From positions 29,895 through 67,875 of IMG/VR virus record IMGVR_UViG_3300030390_001110: a stretch of 37,981 nt of DNA; one strand, written 5' to 3'. A program made the position numbers and the translations under genes. The stretch comes from a virus. The notes below the pieces were generated by a model. The model had not been told where the DNA came from, did no database searches, and worked only from the letters and a program-made list of their open reading frames with translations. Numbering within the stretch: position 1 is the stretch's first letter; the number at the start of each line of letters is the position of its first letter. Positions 1 through 7,395 of the stretch are shown piece after piece.

Positions 1-289
1 TCTGTTTTACATATGCATTTACGTTTCTAATTATATTTTTATCTGCATCAAACAAAGTCATTCTATTTGGATTAGTTAATATAAAAATAATTTGATCATG
101 CTCAGCGTGGTGTTTTTCAAATTCTAAAAAACTATATTGTATATCAGTTCCACCTTTGGCATAAGAGTGTGCTTTTATATTAGACATCCAAGATATTTTT
201 TTAGAATAGTCCCATACTCCACCTGTATTACCATGCCCAATAGGAACATGTTCTCCAAAACTATCACCAAATATTCCTATACTATTCAT
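1..289 (-). CDS. SGNH/GDSL-hydrolase-like protein, partial (3' end outside window)
   Basis: A minus-strand reading frame opens at ATG 289 and runs off the left edge without a stop, giving 96 visible residues. The N-terminus reads MNSIGIFGDSFGEH, the block I GDS motif of SGNH/GDSL hydrolases, with Ser10 in the nucleophile position. The start overlaps the proW stop in an ATGA arrangement (TGA at 288-286), so translation is probably coupled to proW and the gene is the distal cistron of the transporter operon. Two other proteins in the window (31893-32606, 14076-14957) open with the same type of motif. The catalytic Asp/His block would lie beyond the edge, so activity and substrate cannot be judged. 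Confidence 0.72.
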   Translation of the reverse strand, partial: MNSIGIFGDSFGEHVPIGHGNTGGVWDYSKKISWMSNIKAHSYAKGGTDIQYSFLEFEKHHAEHDQIIFILTNPNRMTLFDADKNIIRNVNAYVKQ

Positions 290-1155
290 TTATAATCTCG
301 CCATTTGTCATATTTTTTATTATGTGATTGTATAACTCTATCTATAATAATTGCTAGTGCAACAATACTTAATCCACTTATAACTCCTAAGCCTAAGTAT
401 CCATTGCCTATTGAGTTCATTACTTGTGATCCTAATCCACGCACTCCAATCATACTTGCAATTACTACCATTGCTAGTGCCATCATAACTGTTTGATTTA
501 CTCCACCTAGTATAACATTACGTGCTAGTGGTAATTCAATAAGAGCTAATACATGCTTTGGTTTTAATCCTAATGCATGTGCTGTTTCTACTAAATGTTT
601 ATCTACTTGTTTTAATCCAATGTTTGTAAATCTAATCACAGGTGGAATAGCAAATACAACTATTGCTATTAATCCTGGAACCTTGCCTAATCCAAATAAC
701 ATTACTACTGGAATTAGATATACAAAACTTGGAATAGTTTGCATTAAGTCTAAGATTGGTGTTATAATTCTTTCTACTGTTTTGTTTTTTGCCATTAATA
801 TACCAGTAGGTATACCAATTATAATACAAACAAGAGTAGATACAATAACAATTGCTAGTGTTTGCATTGTGTCGTCCCACATGCCAACTAATCCAATTGC
901 TATAAAACTAATAAGAAAACCTATAATAAGTTTCCAATTTGTTGTTGCTTTCCATATTAACAAACTTACTATAATTAAAAACACCCACCAAGGTGTAGAC
1001 AATAGTAGTTTTTCAAAATGTATTAGTAGCCATTGTAATGGGGAGAGCAATTCTGTAAACCACTCACCCCAATTTGCCGCAAATTCTCTAAACGTTGCAT
1101 CGATTGATTTTTTAAAACTAGTTATAGTTCCTTTATCTAACGATGGGAAATTCAT
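286..1155 (-). CDS. proW: ProW-like glycine betaine/proline ABC transporter permease
   Basis: This 289-aa protein looks like the membrane permease of an OpuA/ProU-type importer. It has an N-terminal extension, several hydrophobic segments (about 52-95, 98-122, 140-175 and 215-270) and the permease-type stretch around residues 190-215 (ETAHALGLKPKHVLALIELP), which matches the EAA loop that contacts the ATPase. The length suits a single-subunit ProW. It starts 1 nt after the proX stop and overlaps the next start by 4 nt. No ProV ATPase gene is visible, so the permease may work with the host ATPase or with a gene outside the window. Inferred role: uptake of betaine or a related osmolyte or carbon source during infection. 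Confidence 0.88.
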   Translation of the reverse strand: MNFPSLDKGTITSFKKSIDATFREFAANWGEWFTELLSPLQWLLIHFEKLLLSTPWWVFLIIVSLLIWKATTNWKLIIGFLISFIAIGLVGMWDDTMQTLAIVIVSTLVCIIIGIPTGILMAKNKTVERIITPILDLMQTIPSFVYLIPVVMLFGLGKVPGLIAIVVFAIPPVIRFTNIGLKQVDKHLVETAHALGLKPKHVLALIELPLARNVILGGVNQTVMMALAMVVIASMIGVRGLGSQVMNSIGNGYLGLGVISGLSIVALAIIIDRVIQSHNKKYDKWRDYK

Positions 1156-1156
1156 G

Positions 1157-2137
1157 TCATTGTAATGATTTAGTAATGTTGCTAACTGCTTCTGCAGTTA
1201 CCCAATTATTCCAAATTTCTGGATGACGTTGTAAGAACTCAATTGCCATATCTTCTGCTGTAGCTTGATTGTCATCAGCCCACACTAGCATAGAAGTAAT
1301 TACACTTCCATCTAATCCACGAGCTGTTAGATAATCAGCTACTTCACTGTTAATACCAGGCGTTACTATAGTTCCAGTTTCCGCACTTGGCCAGTTCATT
1401 GGTTTTGGATTTGCACATTCTAATTTAGCAATACAGTTCTTCCAATGCAATGGGCTATAATCAAAATCTGAATCAAGTTTAATCATATTTAAGCGACCTA
1501 CTAATACTGTAGGTGACCAATAGTAACCTACTACACCTGCTTGTTTTAGCACTTGTCCTTCCCAATACGCATTAAGTCCTGTTCCAGAACCTGGGTCAAT
1601 AATCTTCCAGCCTTTGGCTTCCATGTCAAATGCACGGAATAAGTTTTCGTTGTGCTTCTTACAACTCCAACCTTCTGGACAAATTACAATTCCACCCTTA
1701 CTTGAATCTTCTGGGTGTGGGAATAAGTCTGGTCTAGCCAACACTTGTTCTATTGTGTTTAGTCCATATAGTGATTGGATATAACTTGGAATATACCAAC
1801 CCTCGCCGGCACCTACTACAACTTGATCTCTAAGTTGCACAAGTGAATCTGTATCACTTGACTTAATATTAAGTGTAGCATCATCACCAAGCAGTGAAGT
1901 CCAAGCCTCACCAAATATATTTGGTGATCCTGTTGCCATCATGGAAGCAATAGTGGCATCTATACCACCGGGGACTAACTCTGTGTCGTGTCCGTATCCA
2001 TGTTTTAAAATATAAGCATCAATATTAGCTATCATTGATCCTGATTGCCAATTTAATTCAGCAATTTTAATTTCATCTGCTTTAGCAATGGGTGTCATTG
2101 CTAAAGCGATTGCCATAATGGCGAGTAGTCGTTTCAT
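1157..2137 (-). CDS. proX: ProX-like periplasmic glycine betaine-binding protein
   Basis: This 326-aa protein has a clear Sec signal peptide (MKRLLAIMAIALAM, with a probable cleavage after AKA near residue 20) followed by a substrate-binding domain of the OpuAC/ProX type. Trp and Tyr residues that could form an aromatic cage for a quaternary amine are spread through the mature part (for example GWYIPSY, VGYYWSP, NWPSAETG). GGAG stands about 6 nt before the ATG. It follows the YhhQ-like gene by 13 nt and precedes proW by 1 nt, so the three form one operon. Inferred role: delivery of betaine-type ligands to ProW. The exact ligand is not proven by sequence. Confidence 0.88.
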   Translation of the reverse strand: MKRLLAIMAIALAMTPIAKADEIKIAELNWQSGSMIANIDAYILKHGYGHDTELVPGGIDATIASMMATGSPNIFGEAWTSLLGDDATLNIKSSDTDSLVQLRDQVVVGAGEGWYIPSYIQSLYGLNTIEQVLARPDLFPHPEDSSKGGIVICPEGWSCKKHNENLFRAFDMEAKGWKIIDPGSGTGLNAYWEGQVLKQAGVVGYYWSPTVLVGRLNMIKLDSDFDYSPLHWKNCIAKLECANPKPMNWPSAETGTIVTPGINSEVADYLTARGLDGSVITSMLVWADDNQATAEDMAIEFLQRHPEIWNNWVTAEAVSNITKSLQ

Positions 2138-2150
2138 CGGTTCTCCGTTA

Positions 2151-2759
2151 TTATTTTACTTTACTTTGTAGATATTTTAGTAGAACTCCATATGCTGGTA
2201 AGAAAATAATCAAACCTATTGCAATCTTAAGAACTACTTGTGAACCTGCGATTTCAACCCAATTGGCTGCCATATACTCATCTGCTGAATTGTTAAACGC
2301 AACCCAAAAGAATGTGTAAGTATCTATGATGTTTGCAGCAATAGTTGATACTGCTGGTGCAATCCACCATTGTTTACTCCAATTTTCTCTCAAATATTGA
2401 AATACGTAAACATCAAGTAATGTTCCTACTGCGTATGCAGTTGCACTGGCAAAGCCAATACGTAGAGCTACACTTGATGGTGCTCCTTCTGCCATAACGA
2501 CCAAAATTGATCCTATAATAGCAAGTGGATAGGCTGCTGTAATTGTTGCCCTAGCAATATTCTTGCCTAACATTCTAACTGTTAAGTCAGTTGCAAGAAC
2601 AACTAGTGGGAACGTAAATGCTGCCCATGTTAGTTTATATCCAAAAATTTCTACCGGAATAGAAACTAATGCGTTAGATACAACGATAATAGCTACATGC
2701 AATAGTGCAAGTTTCATCATCATTTTTTTATCTACGCCTTCTAATAATCGTGTAATCAT
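2151..2759 (-). CDS. yhhQ: YhhQ/VUT-family queuosine-precursor transporter
   Basis: This 202-aa integral membrane protein has about six hydrophobic segments and the signature of the YhhQ (COG1738, VUT) family: an N-terminal membrane pair, the central stretch FPLVVLATDLTVRMLGK, and the A-YAVGTLLDVYVFQYLR region. Family members import 7-deazaguanine precursors (preQ0/preQ1) for queuosine or for DNA modification. Some phages are known to carry such transporters. No dpd or que modification gene is visible here. It is the first gene of the operon, with AGGAG about 9 nt before the ATG and a near-consensus sigma70 promoter 50 bp upstream. Confidence 0.85.
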   Translation of the reverse strand: MITRLLEGVDKKMMMKLALLHVAIIVVSNALVSIPVEIFGYKLTWAAFTFPLVVLATDLTVRMLGKNIARATITAAYPLAIIGSILVVMAEGAPSSVALRIGFASATAYAVGTLLDVYVFQYLRENWSKQWWIAPAVSTIAANIIDTYTFFWVAFNNSADEYMAANWVEIAGSQVVLKIAIGLIIFLPAYGVLLKYLQSKVK

Positions 2760-2809
2760 ATTAGTTTTCTCCTTGTTGACTTACTCTTAAAATATGAATA
2801 AGTGTATTA

Positions 2810-2838
2810 AGTATATAACGTTTTTATGCATATGTCAA
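2810..2838 (-). promoter_or_regulatory. sigma70-like promoter of the yhhQ-proX-proW operon
   Basis: On the minus strand a perfect TTGACA (2838-2833) and TATACT (2815-2810) are separated by exactly 17 bp. Predicted transcription starts near 2803, leaving about 44 nt of leader with a good ribosome-binding site. The host-type promoter implies early expression by host RNA polymerase. Confidence 0.8.
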
Positions 2839-2871
2839 GTTAAATACTTGGTTTATGCGGATAAAATACCA

Positions 2872-2879
2872 CTTAAATA
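2872..2879 (+). promoter_or_regulatory. possible T4-type late promoter octamer
   Basis: CTTAAATA lies about 45 nt upstream of the chosen ATG at 2924. It matches the late octamer TATAAATA except at two positions, so it is a weak call. It would serve the two plus-strand genes that follow. Confidence 0.35.
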
Positions 2880-2923
2880 TTTATGTATCCGATCTGATAC
2901 CACCAACGAAAGTGACCACCAAA

Positions 2924-3406
2924 ATGATTGATCCAGTATCCGCCATTGGAATGGCAACCGCTGCATATCGTGGCATTAAATCAGCTATAGAAACGGGCAA
3001 AAACTTGCATGATATGGCAGGCTCATTACAAAAGTGGGCAGGAGCAATGAGTGATTTAGATTTTGCCCATAGACAAGCAGAAAATCCTCCTATGTTTAAA
3101 AAAATGTTTGGTGCAAGCCAAGTTGAACAAAATGCATTGGAAGTTTGGGGGCACAAACAAAAAGCAAAAGAAATGCGTGAAGAATTAAGATCTCATGTTA
3201 GTTTATATTATGGACCATCAGCATGGAAAGAAATTGTTGGAATAGAAGCACAGATGCGTAATGAACGCAAGGCGTCAGTATATGCTGCAGAAGAACGTAA
3301 ACGATTAATCATTGAATGGATTATAGGATTGTCTCTTGCAGCAGGATTATTAACAGTTGCTGGCTTTATTATTTGGCTTGTAGGTGTAGGGCAGGATAAG
3401 TGGTAA
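2924..3406 (+). CDS. conserved phage protein with C-terminal membrane anchor
   Basis: The protein is 160 aa from ATG 2924 (MIDPVSAIGMATAA). A longer frame from 2855 adds 23 unremarkable residues and is less likely. The N-terminal half is Ala-rich and amphipathic, with a helical charged centre (WGHKQKAKEMREELRSH), and residues about 130-155 form one hydrophobic transmembrane segment (IIGLSLAAGLLTVAGFIIWL) near the C-terminus. Similar proteins recur in marine T4-like phages as unknowns. It is one of only three real genes on the plus strand and is followed after 1 nt by another small gene. Function is not recognisable; a membrane-associated or virion role is possible. Confidence 0.75.
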   Translation: MIDPVSAIGMATAAYRGIKSAIETGKNLHDMAGSLQKWAGAMSDLDFAHRQAENPPMFKKMFGASQVEQNALEVWGHKQKAKEMREELRSHVSLYYGPSAWKEIVGIEAQMRNERKASVYAAEERKRLIIEWIIGLSLAAGLLTVAGFIIWLVGVGQDKW

Positions 3407-3407
3407 G

Positions 3408-3605
3408 ATGTGGATACTATTATGGTTAGGCGTAACAGCCGGAGGTAACATGGAAAATTATTACTTAGGCACATTTCCTACAAAAGAAGAATGTGTTTCT
3501 GAATTAAGTAAGGCACATGTAATTGTAAAGTCTAAGAACTCTGCTATAGATTGTATCTATATAGAATTAGACGAGTCTTATATAAAACTAAAAAATAATA
3601 AGTAA
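3408..3605 (+). CDS. small hypothetical protein, possible signal peptide
   Basis: This 65-aa protein begins one base after the stop of the preceding plus-strand gene, so the two are probably co-translated. Residues 1-13 (MWILLWLGVTAGG) are hydrophobic and could be a short signal or anchor. The rest contains FPTKEECVSELSKAH and a second Cys (DCIYIEL), a two-cysteine pattern common in small exported phage proteins. No family is recognised. It converges tail-to-tail with the minus-strand gene ending at 3607. Confidence 0.6.
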   Translation: MWILLWLGVTAGGNMENYYLGTFPTKEECVSELSKAHVIVKSKNSAIDCIYIELDESYIKLKNNK

Positions 3606-3606
3606 T

Positions 3607-4533
3607 TTACCTATTAAATTTTTTGTTGTATGCTTCTCTAACTTTGAGAAATCGTTCTTTATATAAAGCAACCGCTGATGTTAATTCAGGGCTATTGCTT
3701 ACCCCCAAATAATCAAGGATAATATTAGGATTTTCATACCAGTCTATTTCAACAACTAGTGAATCTTCTGGTAATTCTTTTAATCTATTATCTTGATTTA
3801 TTAATACTCGTGTATCATCACAACGTGACAGCAATTTTTCTTCACTGTAGTCAAGTGTGATACTTTCTTTTCCTTCTAGTAAAGAATGATACAAATCCCA
3901 ATGCGATTGGTTTAGTTGCCACATATATTTTAGTTTACCATCATGGAAATCTTGTATGCATTGATCTTCATATTTGGCATACCATATTTCTTTCCATTTC
4001 TCAGTCATACCATAACCTACAGTATTTCCATCCATATACATATGATCTTTCCACCATATTTCACTATGTGACTTAACATCATGCACCCCAAAAAATCCTT
4101 GGTATGCATATTGCGTTATATAGAACATAGGATCTTCGCCTTTTTTAGACTTGGCAAAAATAAGTTTATCACAATATGGAGATGCAGTTTTATTTTTAGT
4201 ATTTCCAAAATAATTACTCCAAACCGGATATTCAAACGTTTTACTATATTCAAAATATTCCGTTGTGCAATTAGATATTCCATCGTCGGATTGTAGGTTT
4301 TCCATTTTTCTCAATGACTCTTGATGGATTTCATAAAGTTCTTCTGTAATGGGTTCATCTTCTGGATTTCGCATTTCTTGAACAATAGTTCCTATAACTT
4401 CTTGTGTAGTAGGGGTGTTTCTGAATGGTTCTCTTCCCAAATATATTTGAGGTCCAAATCTTGAATCGTTTGCAAGCCACCAATGAATTGCTGGTGCATG
4501 TGCATTTACTGTTTGATATACTGCTATGTTCAT
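3607..4533 (-). CDS. hypothetical protein, 308 aa
   Basis: I do not recognise this family with confidence. The sequence is soluble, rich in Trp, Tyr and acidic residues, and has no signal peptide or membrane segment. The C-terminal third (LPEDSLVVEIDWYENPNIIL, then a Lys/Arg-rich helix) resembles the end of sulfotransferase-like or glycan-modifying phage proteins, but no catalytic motif is clear. It is preceded by a late octamer placed exactly 5 nt before the ATG with no Shine-Dalgarno sequence, so it is probably expressed late from a leaderless message. The tRNA terminator lies just upstream, so it is its own transcription unit. Confidence 0.75.
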   Translation of the reverse strand: MNIAVYQTVNAHAPAIHWWLANDSRFGPQIYLGREPFRNTPTTQEVIGTIVQEMRNPEDEPITEELYEIHQESLRKMENLQSDDGISNCTTEYFEYSKTFEYPVWSNYFGNTKNKTASPYCDKLIFAKSKKGEDPMFYITQYAYQGFFGVHDVKSHSEIWWKDHMYMDGNTVGYGMTEKWKEIWYAKYEDQCIQDFHDGKLKYMWQLNQSHWDLYHSLLEGKESITLDYSEEKLLSRCDDTRVLINQDNRLKELPEDSLVVEIDWYENPNIILDYLGVSNSPELTSAVALYKERFLKVREAYNKKFNR

Positions 4534-4538
4534 ATTAA

Positions 4539-4546
4539 TATTTACC
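4539..4546 (-). promoter_or_regulatory. late promoter octamer, leaderless geometry
   Basis: GGTAAATA on the minus strand is followed by TTAAT and then the ATG of the 308-aa gene. If T4 late spacing holds, transcription starts at the A of ATG. The same arrangement occurs before 31884 and 32606. Confidence 0.55.
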
Positions 4547-4552
4547 TATAAA

Positions 4553-4576
4553 AAACCCTGCACTATGGCAGGGTTT
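4553..4576 (-). terminator. rho-independent terminator after the tRNA genes
   Basis: A 9-bp perfect stem (AAACCCTGC with GCAGGGTTT) and a 6-nt loop are followed on the minus strand by a run of T. It lies 5 nt beyond the CCA end of tRNA-Ala and separates the tRNA unit from the next gene. Confidence 0.85.
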
Positions 4577-4581
4577 GAGTT

Positions 4582-4657
4582 TGGTGGAGGATATCAGGAT
4601 CGAACTGACGACCTCCTGAATGCAAATCAGGCGCTCTCCCATCTGAGCTAATCCCCC
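4582..4657 (-). tRNA. tRNA-Ala (anticodon TGC)
   Basis: The sequence is 76 nt including an encoded CCA (4584-4582). The acceptor stem GGGGGAT pairs with ATCCTCC with one G-U, the D-arm reads TTAGCTCAGATGGGAGAGC, the anticodon stem CCTGA/TCAGG encloses a TGC loop, and the T-loop contains GTTCGATCC. All arms pair, so it should be functional. It lies 109 nt downstream of tRNA-Thr in the same direction. Confidence 0.95.
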
Positions 4658-4699
4658 GAACTGTTTATAATTTTTTGTTAATGTGTCTATTTGTATTTC

Positions 4700-4736
4700 C
4701 TAGTAAGGCATTTAAGCCCGGCAGTCCTGTCGCCTT
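4700..4736. other. GC-richer hairpin-forming spacer between the two tRNAs
   Basis: The 109-nt tRNA spacer has no gene. Around 4705-4735 an island contains AAGG/CCTT arms enclosing CGGCA-GTCC-TGTCG, followed on the plus strand by TTTTT. It could be a processing hairpin, a weak terminator or a decayed tRNA; none can be established. Confidence 0.3.
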
Positions 4737-4766
4737 TTTCTATGTTTTTATATTCTTTATAGTTAG

Positions 4767-4842
<76 letters not shown>

Positions 4843-4849
4843 ATACGTT

Positions 4850-4857
4850 TATTTAGT
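4850..4857 (-). promoter_or_regulatory. late-type octamer directly upstream of tRNA-Thr
   Basis: ACTAAATA on the minus strand lies 7 nt before the first base of tRNA-Thr. This would start transcription at or within a couple of bases of the mature 5' end. One position differs from the octamer consensus. Confidence 0.45.
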
Positions 4858-5407
4858 ATGTATTTTTTGTTCTTATATCTATAGCTACATATACTACTAC
4901 TTTAGAGTTAATAGCTAATGGATTTGTAGTTATAAAAACATGCTTAACATTTTGCATTGACGGAACTTCAACTGTTACTTGATATTTAGTAGGTAAAGTT
5001 TGATACTCTGTTTGGTTTATAATTTCGCATTGTTCTACTTGCTTATAACCAACAATAACTTTTTGCCCACCTTTTTTATTGGCAATGTCTGCTCCTAGTA
5101 TTGCACCTAGTATAGTTGCAGCATCTTTACCTTTGCCGCCGCCTACTTGGTTACCAAGTATACCACCAATAATTGCACCACCTAATACGTTACCAGTTTG
5201 TGCACCACCAGTTGTGCCATATATTGGAACTTCTACAACAGAACAAGTTTTAATTGGTTTAACAATTTTTCTAGTTTCTTGTTGTAACGGTTGAACATTA
5301 GTTACGTATGACTCAACCTGTAAAGTAGTTTGTGTAGTATCATATGCAAACACTGATTGTGCAAATAATACCGCTGTTAATATAATACCATATTTAAGTT
5401 TATTCAT
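4853..5407 (-). CDS. secreted glycine-zipper protein (17 kDa surface antigen-like)
   Basis: The start is set at ATG 5407 because AGGAGA lies 7 nt upstream; an ATG 18 nt earlier has no such site. The 184-aa product has a signal peptide (MNKLKYGIILTAVLFAQS, cleavage probably after VFA), then a Cys-containing segment, then a Gly/Ala-rich double helix hairpin (about 75-110: NVLGGAIIGGILGNQVGGG, GAILGAD) typical of the glycine-zipper 2TM domain of Rickettsia 17-kDa antigens. There is no lipobox cysteine at the cleavage site, so it is probably a periplasmic or outer-membrane protein rather than a lipoprotein. The role in a phage is unknown; envelope alteration or lysis are possibilities. Confidence 0.8.
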   Translation of the reverse strand: MNKLKYGIILTAVLFAQSVFAYDTTQTTLQVESYVTNVQPLQQETRKIVKPIKTCSVVEVPIYGTTGGAQTGNVLGGAIIGGILGNQVGGGKGKDAATILGAILGADIANKKGGQKVIVGYKQVEQCEIINQTEYQTLPTKYQVTVEVPSMQNVKHVFITTNPLAINSKVVVYVAIDIRTKNTY

Positions 5408-5421
5408 AATTGATCTCCTAA

Positions 5422-5709
5422 TCATTGCAGTTCTGGAAACATTTGTTTCACATAGTTTTTAACAATAGCCTTTGTATCGTTGTCAATCTCATCAACACGT
5501 TCTCTTGGAGTTTCAGTTCCAAACGTCTTAATTTCTTCTTTGGCAAGATGCAAAAGTTGTCGTTTATTCATTCTTTGTAAGGTATGTAAATCTATAGACT
5601 CACCAGTTAAGGCGCTTAAGATATAATCCCCTACATCTTCATCACTAAGCGGCACTTCTATTTTAGCATTAATCCGCTTAACTCCATCATTATATATTTG
5701 TGCTCTCAT
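5422..5709 (-). CDS. small hypothetical protein, 95 aa
   Basis: This charged soluble protein is probably mainly helical (LHTLQRMNKRQLLHLAKEEI) and ends MFPELQ. No domain is recognised. It is the first gene after a strong sigma70-like promoter at 5746-5774 and is followed 14 nt later by the glycine-zipper gene, so both probably form an early operon. AAGG lies only about 2 nt before the ATG, an unusually close ribosome-binding site. Confidence 0.7.
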   Translation of the reverse strand: MRAQIYNDGVKRINAKIEVPLSDEDVGDYILSALTGESIDLHTLQRMNKRQLLHLAKEEIKTFGTETPRERVDEIDNDTKAIVKNYVKQMFPELQ

Positions 5710-5745
5710 ATCCTTGTCATTTCTTTATTTAATACAATTATATAT

Positions 5746-5774
5746 AATATAACAGTAAGACACTCATTTGTCAA
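5746..5774 (-). promoter_or_regulatory. sigma70-like promoter with an AGTAAGA half-site in its spacer
   Basis: TTGACA (5774-5769) and TATATT (5751-5746) are separated by 17 bp. The plus strand of the spacer contains AGTAAGA (5754-5760), identical to one arm of the palindromes at 33567 and 34934; the second arm is degenerate here. Upstream lie helically phased A-tracts (5788-5820). Confidence 0.75.
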
Positions 5775-5787
5775 CCGAAATGTCTTG

Positions 5788-5820
5788 TTTTTTAAGGTTT
5801 TTTGGGTTTTTTAGGGTTTT
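5788..5820. promoter_or_regulatory. phased A/T-tracts (probable curved DNA / UP-like element)
   Basis: Four T-tracts on the plus strand begin at 5788, 5798, 5807 and 5817, spaced 10, 9 and 10 bp and separated by G-rich steps. Such phasing bends DNA. They sit immediately upstream of the -35 of the promoter at 5746-5774 and overlap the stop codon of the structural gene. Confidence 0.5.
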
Positions 5821-7102
5821 ACCAAGAACTTAGTGAAGCTCTTGCCCAAATACTAGTAGATCCATCATAATCTGCACTTGCAATGTAGATATATGTGTTA
5901 TCTGACGCCATATCACCCTTTTTGTCGCCTGGACTACCAATGCTAGTAGCTGGAACGCCATTTCTTATCATTGGATTAGGGTTAGTTAGATTTGTTGTTG
6001 TAGTTGGCGAACTATTACTTACTATTCCGCCTTCTGTTAGTCCTGTTACTCCTGGGTCTTGTGAGGCAACTGGTGCTGATCCTGTGCTTTTTGGTGTTGC
6101 ATAGTCAGGTGCTGTTGTATATCCTACAATTACTCCACAATAGTCATAAACTGGTGTTCTTTCTATTGTGCTAACTGAAGGTAAGTCATTTTGCTTTAAT
6201 TTGGCTAACATTTGTGCATCTAATAGGTAATCAAATATACTGTTCCCTAAATCATCAACTGAATATCCACTTAAACTGTCATATGCGGCTTTCAGTGCCG
6301 CTGCAAGTCCTTGTGCTTTTGCTAGTGTCAGTGTGCTTGAATCAATTGCAGTTCCAACACCTGTGTGTGTTGCTTGTGTGCTTGAATCTGCAAATGCACT
6401 GCCACCATTTGAATTTGTTCCACTAAAGTTATTTTCAAGTGTAACTAAATCTTTCATATCTGAGGAGAATGTATTAAGTTGGCTAACCATACTATCAATA
6501 GTAGCCTGTGGTGCGTTTGCTAAACTACCAAAGTCATCTATTATATCACCTAAATCTTTAAGAATACCACCTTGGAAAATACCTGCGTTAAATCCTGCAC
6601 CCGATGTGCATCCTCCTATGTCACTGTCTAACATAGTGCCAAGTTTATCTAATATACTTTTACCTGCACCTAAATATGAACCAAATATTTCTTTTAAAAC
6701 ATTTGGAATAGGCTTTGGGTTAACTGGTGTTCCACAGAAATTAATCATGTTAGCAATTGCGGCAAACTCGGCAATCGCTGCATTAAGTCTTGCTAATACA
6801 TTATCAATATTTGTGTGTGCAATAAATTCATCTAAGGCCGCTTCTGCTTCTGCAAGTGCTTTATATAGTTCTGGTGGAACTCCTGATATACCTAATAATC
6901 TACCTAAGTTAATTTTTAAACATAACTGTAAGTTGGGAAGTTTAATTCCATTACCTGCAAGTAAACTACAGATAATTTCTCTTAGACTCATACTGGTTGT
7001 TGTAGTTTCTACTTCACCTGTGCCTGCATCAACAGTAACACCTGTGACTATATCAACATCAGTGTTTTTTAAATAATTAGCCGCTGTTTCAAAATCTGCC
7101 AT
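5819..7102 (-). CDS. putative virion/tail structural protein
   Basis: This 427-aa protein has an Ala/Asp/Leu-rich helical first half with several Cys residues, a Ser/Thr-rich middle, and a proline/threonine linker (about 350-375). The C-terminal 45 residues, with GSPGDKKGDMASDNTYIYI and a final IWARASLSSW, match a small module seen at the ends of marine T4-like phage tail or fibre proteins. It follows the PAAR gene by 1 nt and is last in the nrdA-nrdB-grx-PAAR cluster, suggesting a baseplate or tail location. The precise role is not known. Confidence 0.75.
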   Translation of the reverse strand: MADFETAANYLKNTDVDIVTGVTVDAGTGEVETTTTSMSLREIICSLLAGNGIKLPNLQLCLKINLGRLLGISGVPPELYKALAEAEAALDEFIAHTNIDNVLARLNAAIAEFAAIANMINFCGTPVNPKPIPNVLKEIFGSYLGAGKSILDKLGTMLDSDIGGCTSGAGFNAGIFQGGILKDLGDIIDDFGSLANAPQATIDSMVSQLNTFSSDMKDLVTLENNFSGTNSNGGSAFADSSTQATHTGVGTAIDSSTLTLAKAQGLAAALKAAYDSLSGYSVDDLGNSIFDYLLDAQMLAKLKQNDLPSVSTIERTPVYDYCGVIVGYTTAPDYATPKSTGSAPVASQDPGVTGLTEGGIVSNSSPTTTTNLTNPNPMIRNGVPATSIGSPGDKKGDMASDNTYIYIASADYDGSTSIWARASLSSW

Positions 7103-7103
7103 A

Positions 7104-7394
7104 TTATCCGCCTACGTATGTGTCGCCACTTGCTCCTGTAGCCTTAGGGTTACAGTGGTCTCCTCCAGGCAAAGGACAATAATTATCGCCACTTGCACTG
7201 TTGCCTTTTATAACAACAAGTTTGTTATTAACATAAACATTTGGATTAGCCGCTTTTAAATTTCCACCGCCATGACTATTAGGATCACCGTTTACACTAC
7301 ATAATTTATTATTAACGTAAACTGATCCTTGGCCTACAACGTTATTTGAGGCGCCGCATGACCGACTATCTGTATTTCTGTGAACTCCTGCCAT
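7104..7394 (-). CDS. PAAR-repeat tail-spike tip protein
   Basis: This 96-aa protein has the composition and repeats of PAAR proteins, which cap the gp5-type or VgrG spike and bind a metal near the apex. It contains two VYVNNKL repeats (about 25 and 53), Gly/Asn-rich turns, His at about 41 and 79, and CPLPGGDHC near residues 73-81. Length matches stand-alone PAAR caps. It lies between an Sm-like gene and a tail-type structural gene with 1-nt spacers on both sides. Inferred role: sharpening the membrane-piercing needle. Confidence 0.82.
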   Translation of the reverse strand: MAGVHRNTDSRSCGASNNVVGQGSVYVNNKLCSVNGDPNSHGGGNLKAANPNVYVNNKLVVIKGNSASGDNYCPLPGGDHCNPKATGASGDTYVGG

Positions 7395-7395
7395 A

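Noticed and set aside
620-1165. Plus-strand frame of 181 codons opposite proW
   Set aside because: It covers the membrane permease exactly in antisense; the minus frame has clear family features and coupled starts, the plus frame has none.
4700-4736. Third tRNA between tRNA-Thr and tRNA-Ala
   Set aside because: No cloverleaf can be drawn; only short GC arms are present. Reported as a low-confidence spacer hairpin.
5758-5820. Terminator after the structural gene at 5819
   Set aside because: The A- and C-rich repeats have no stem-loop; they are better explained as phased tracts upstream of the promoter.
6333-7076. Plus-strand frame of 247 codons opposite the structural gene
   Set aside because: It is a shadow of the minus-strand gene (low-complexity Pro/Ser/Leu composition, no ribosome-binding site, no promoter) with no known pattern.
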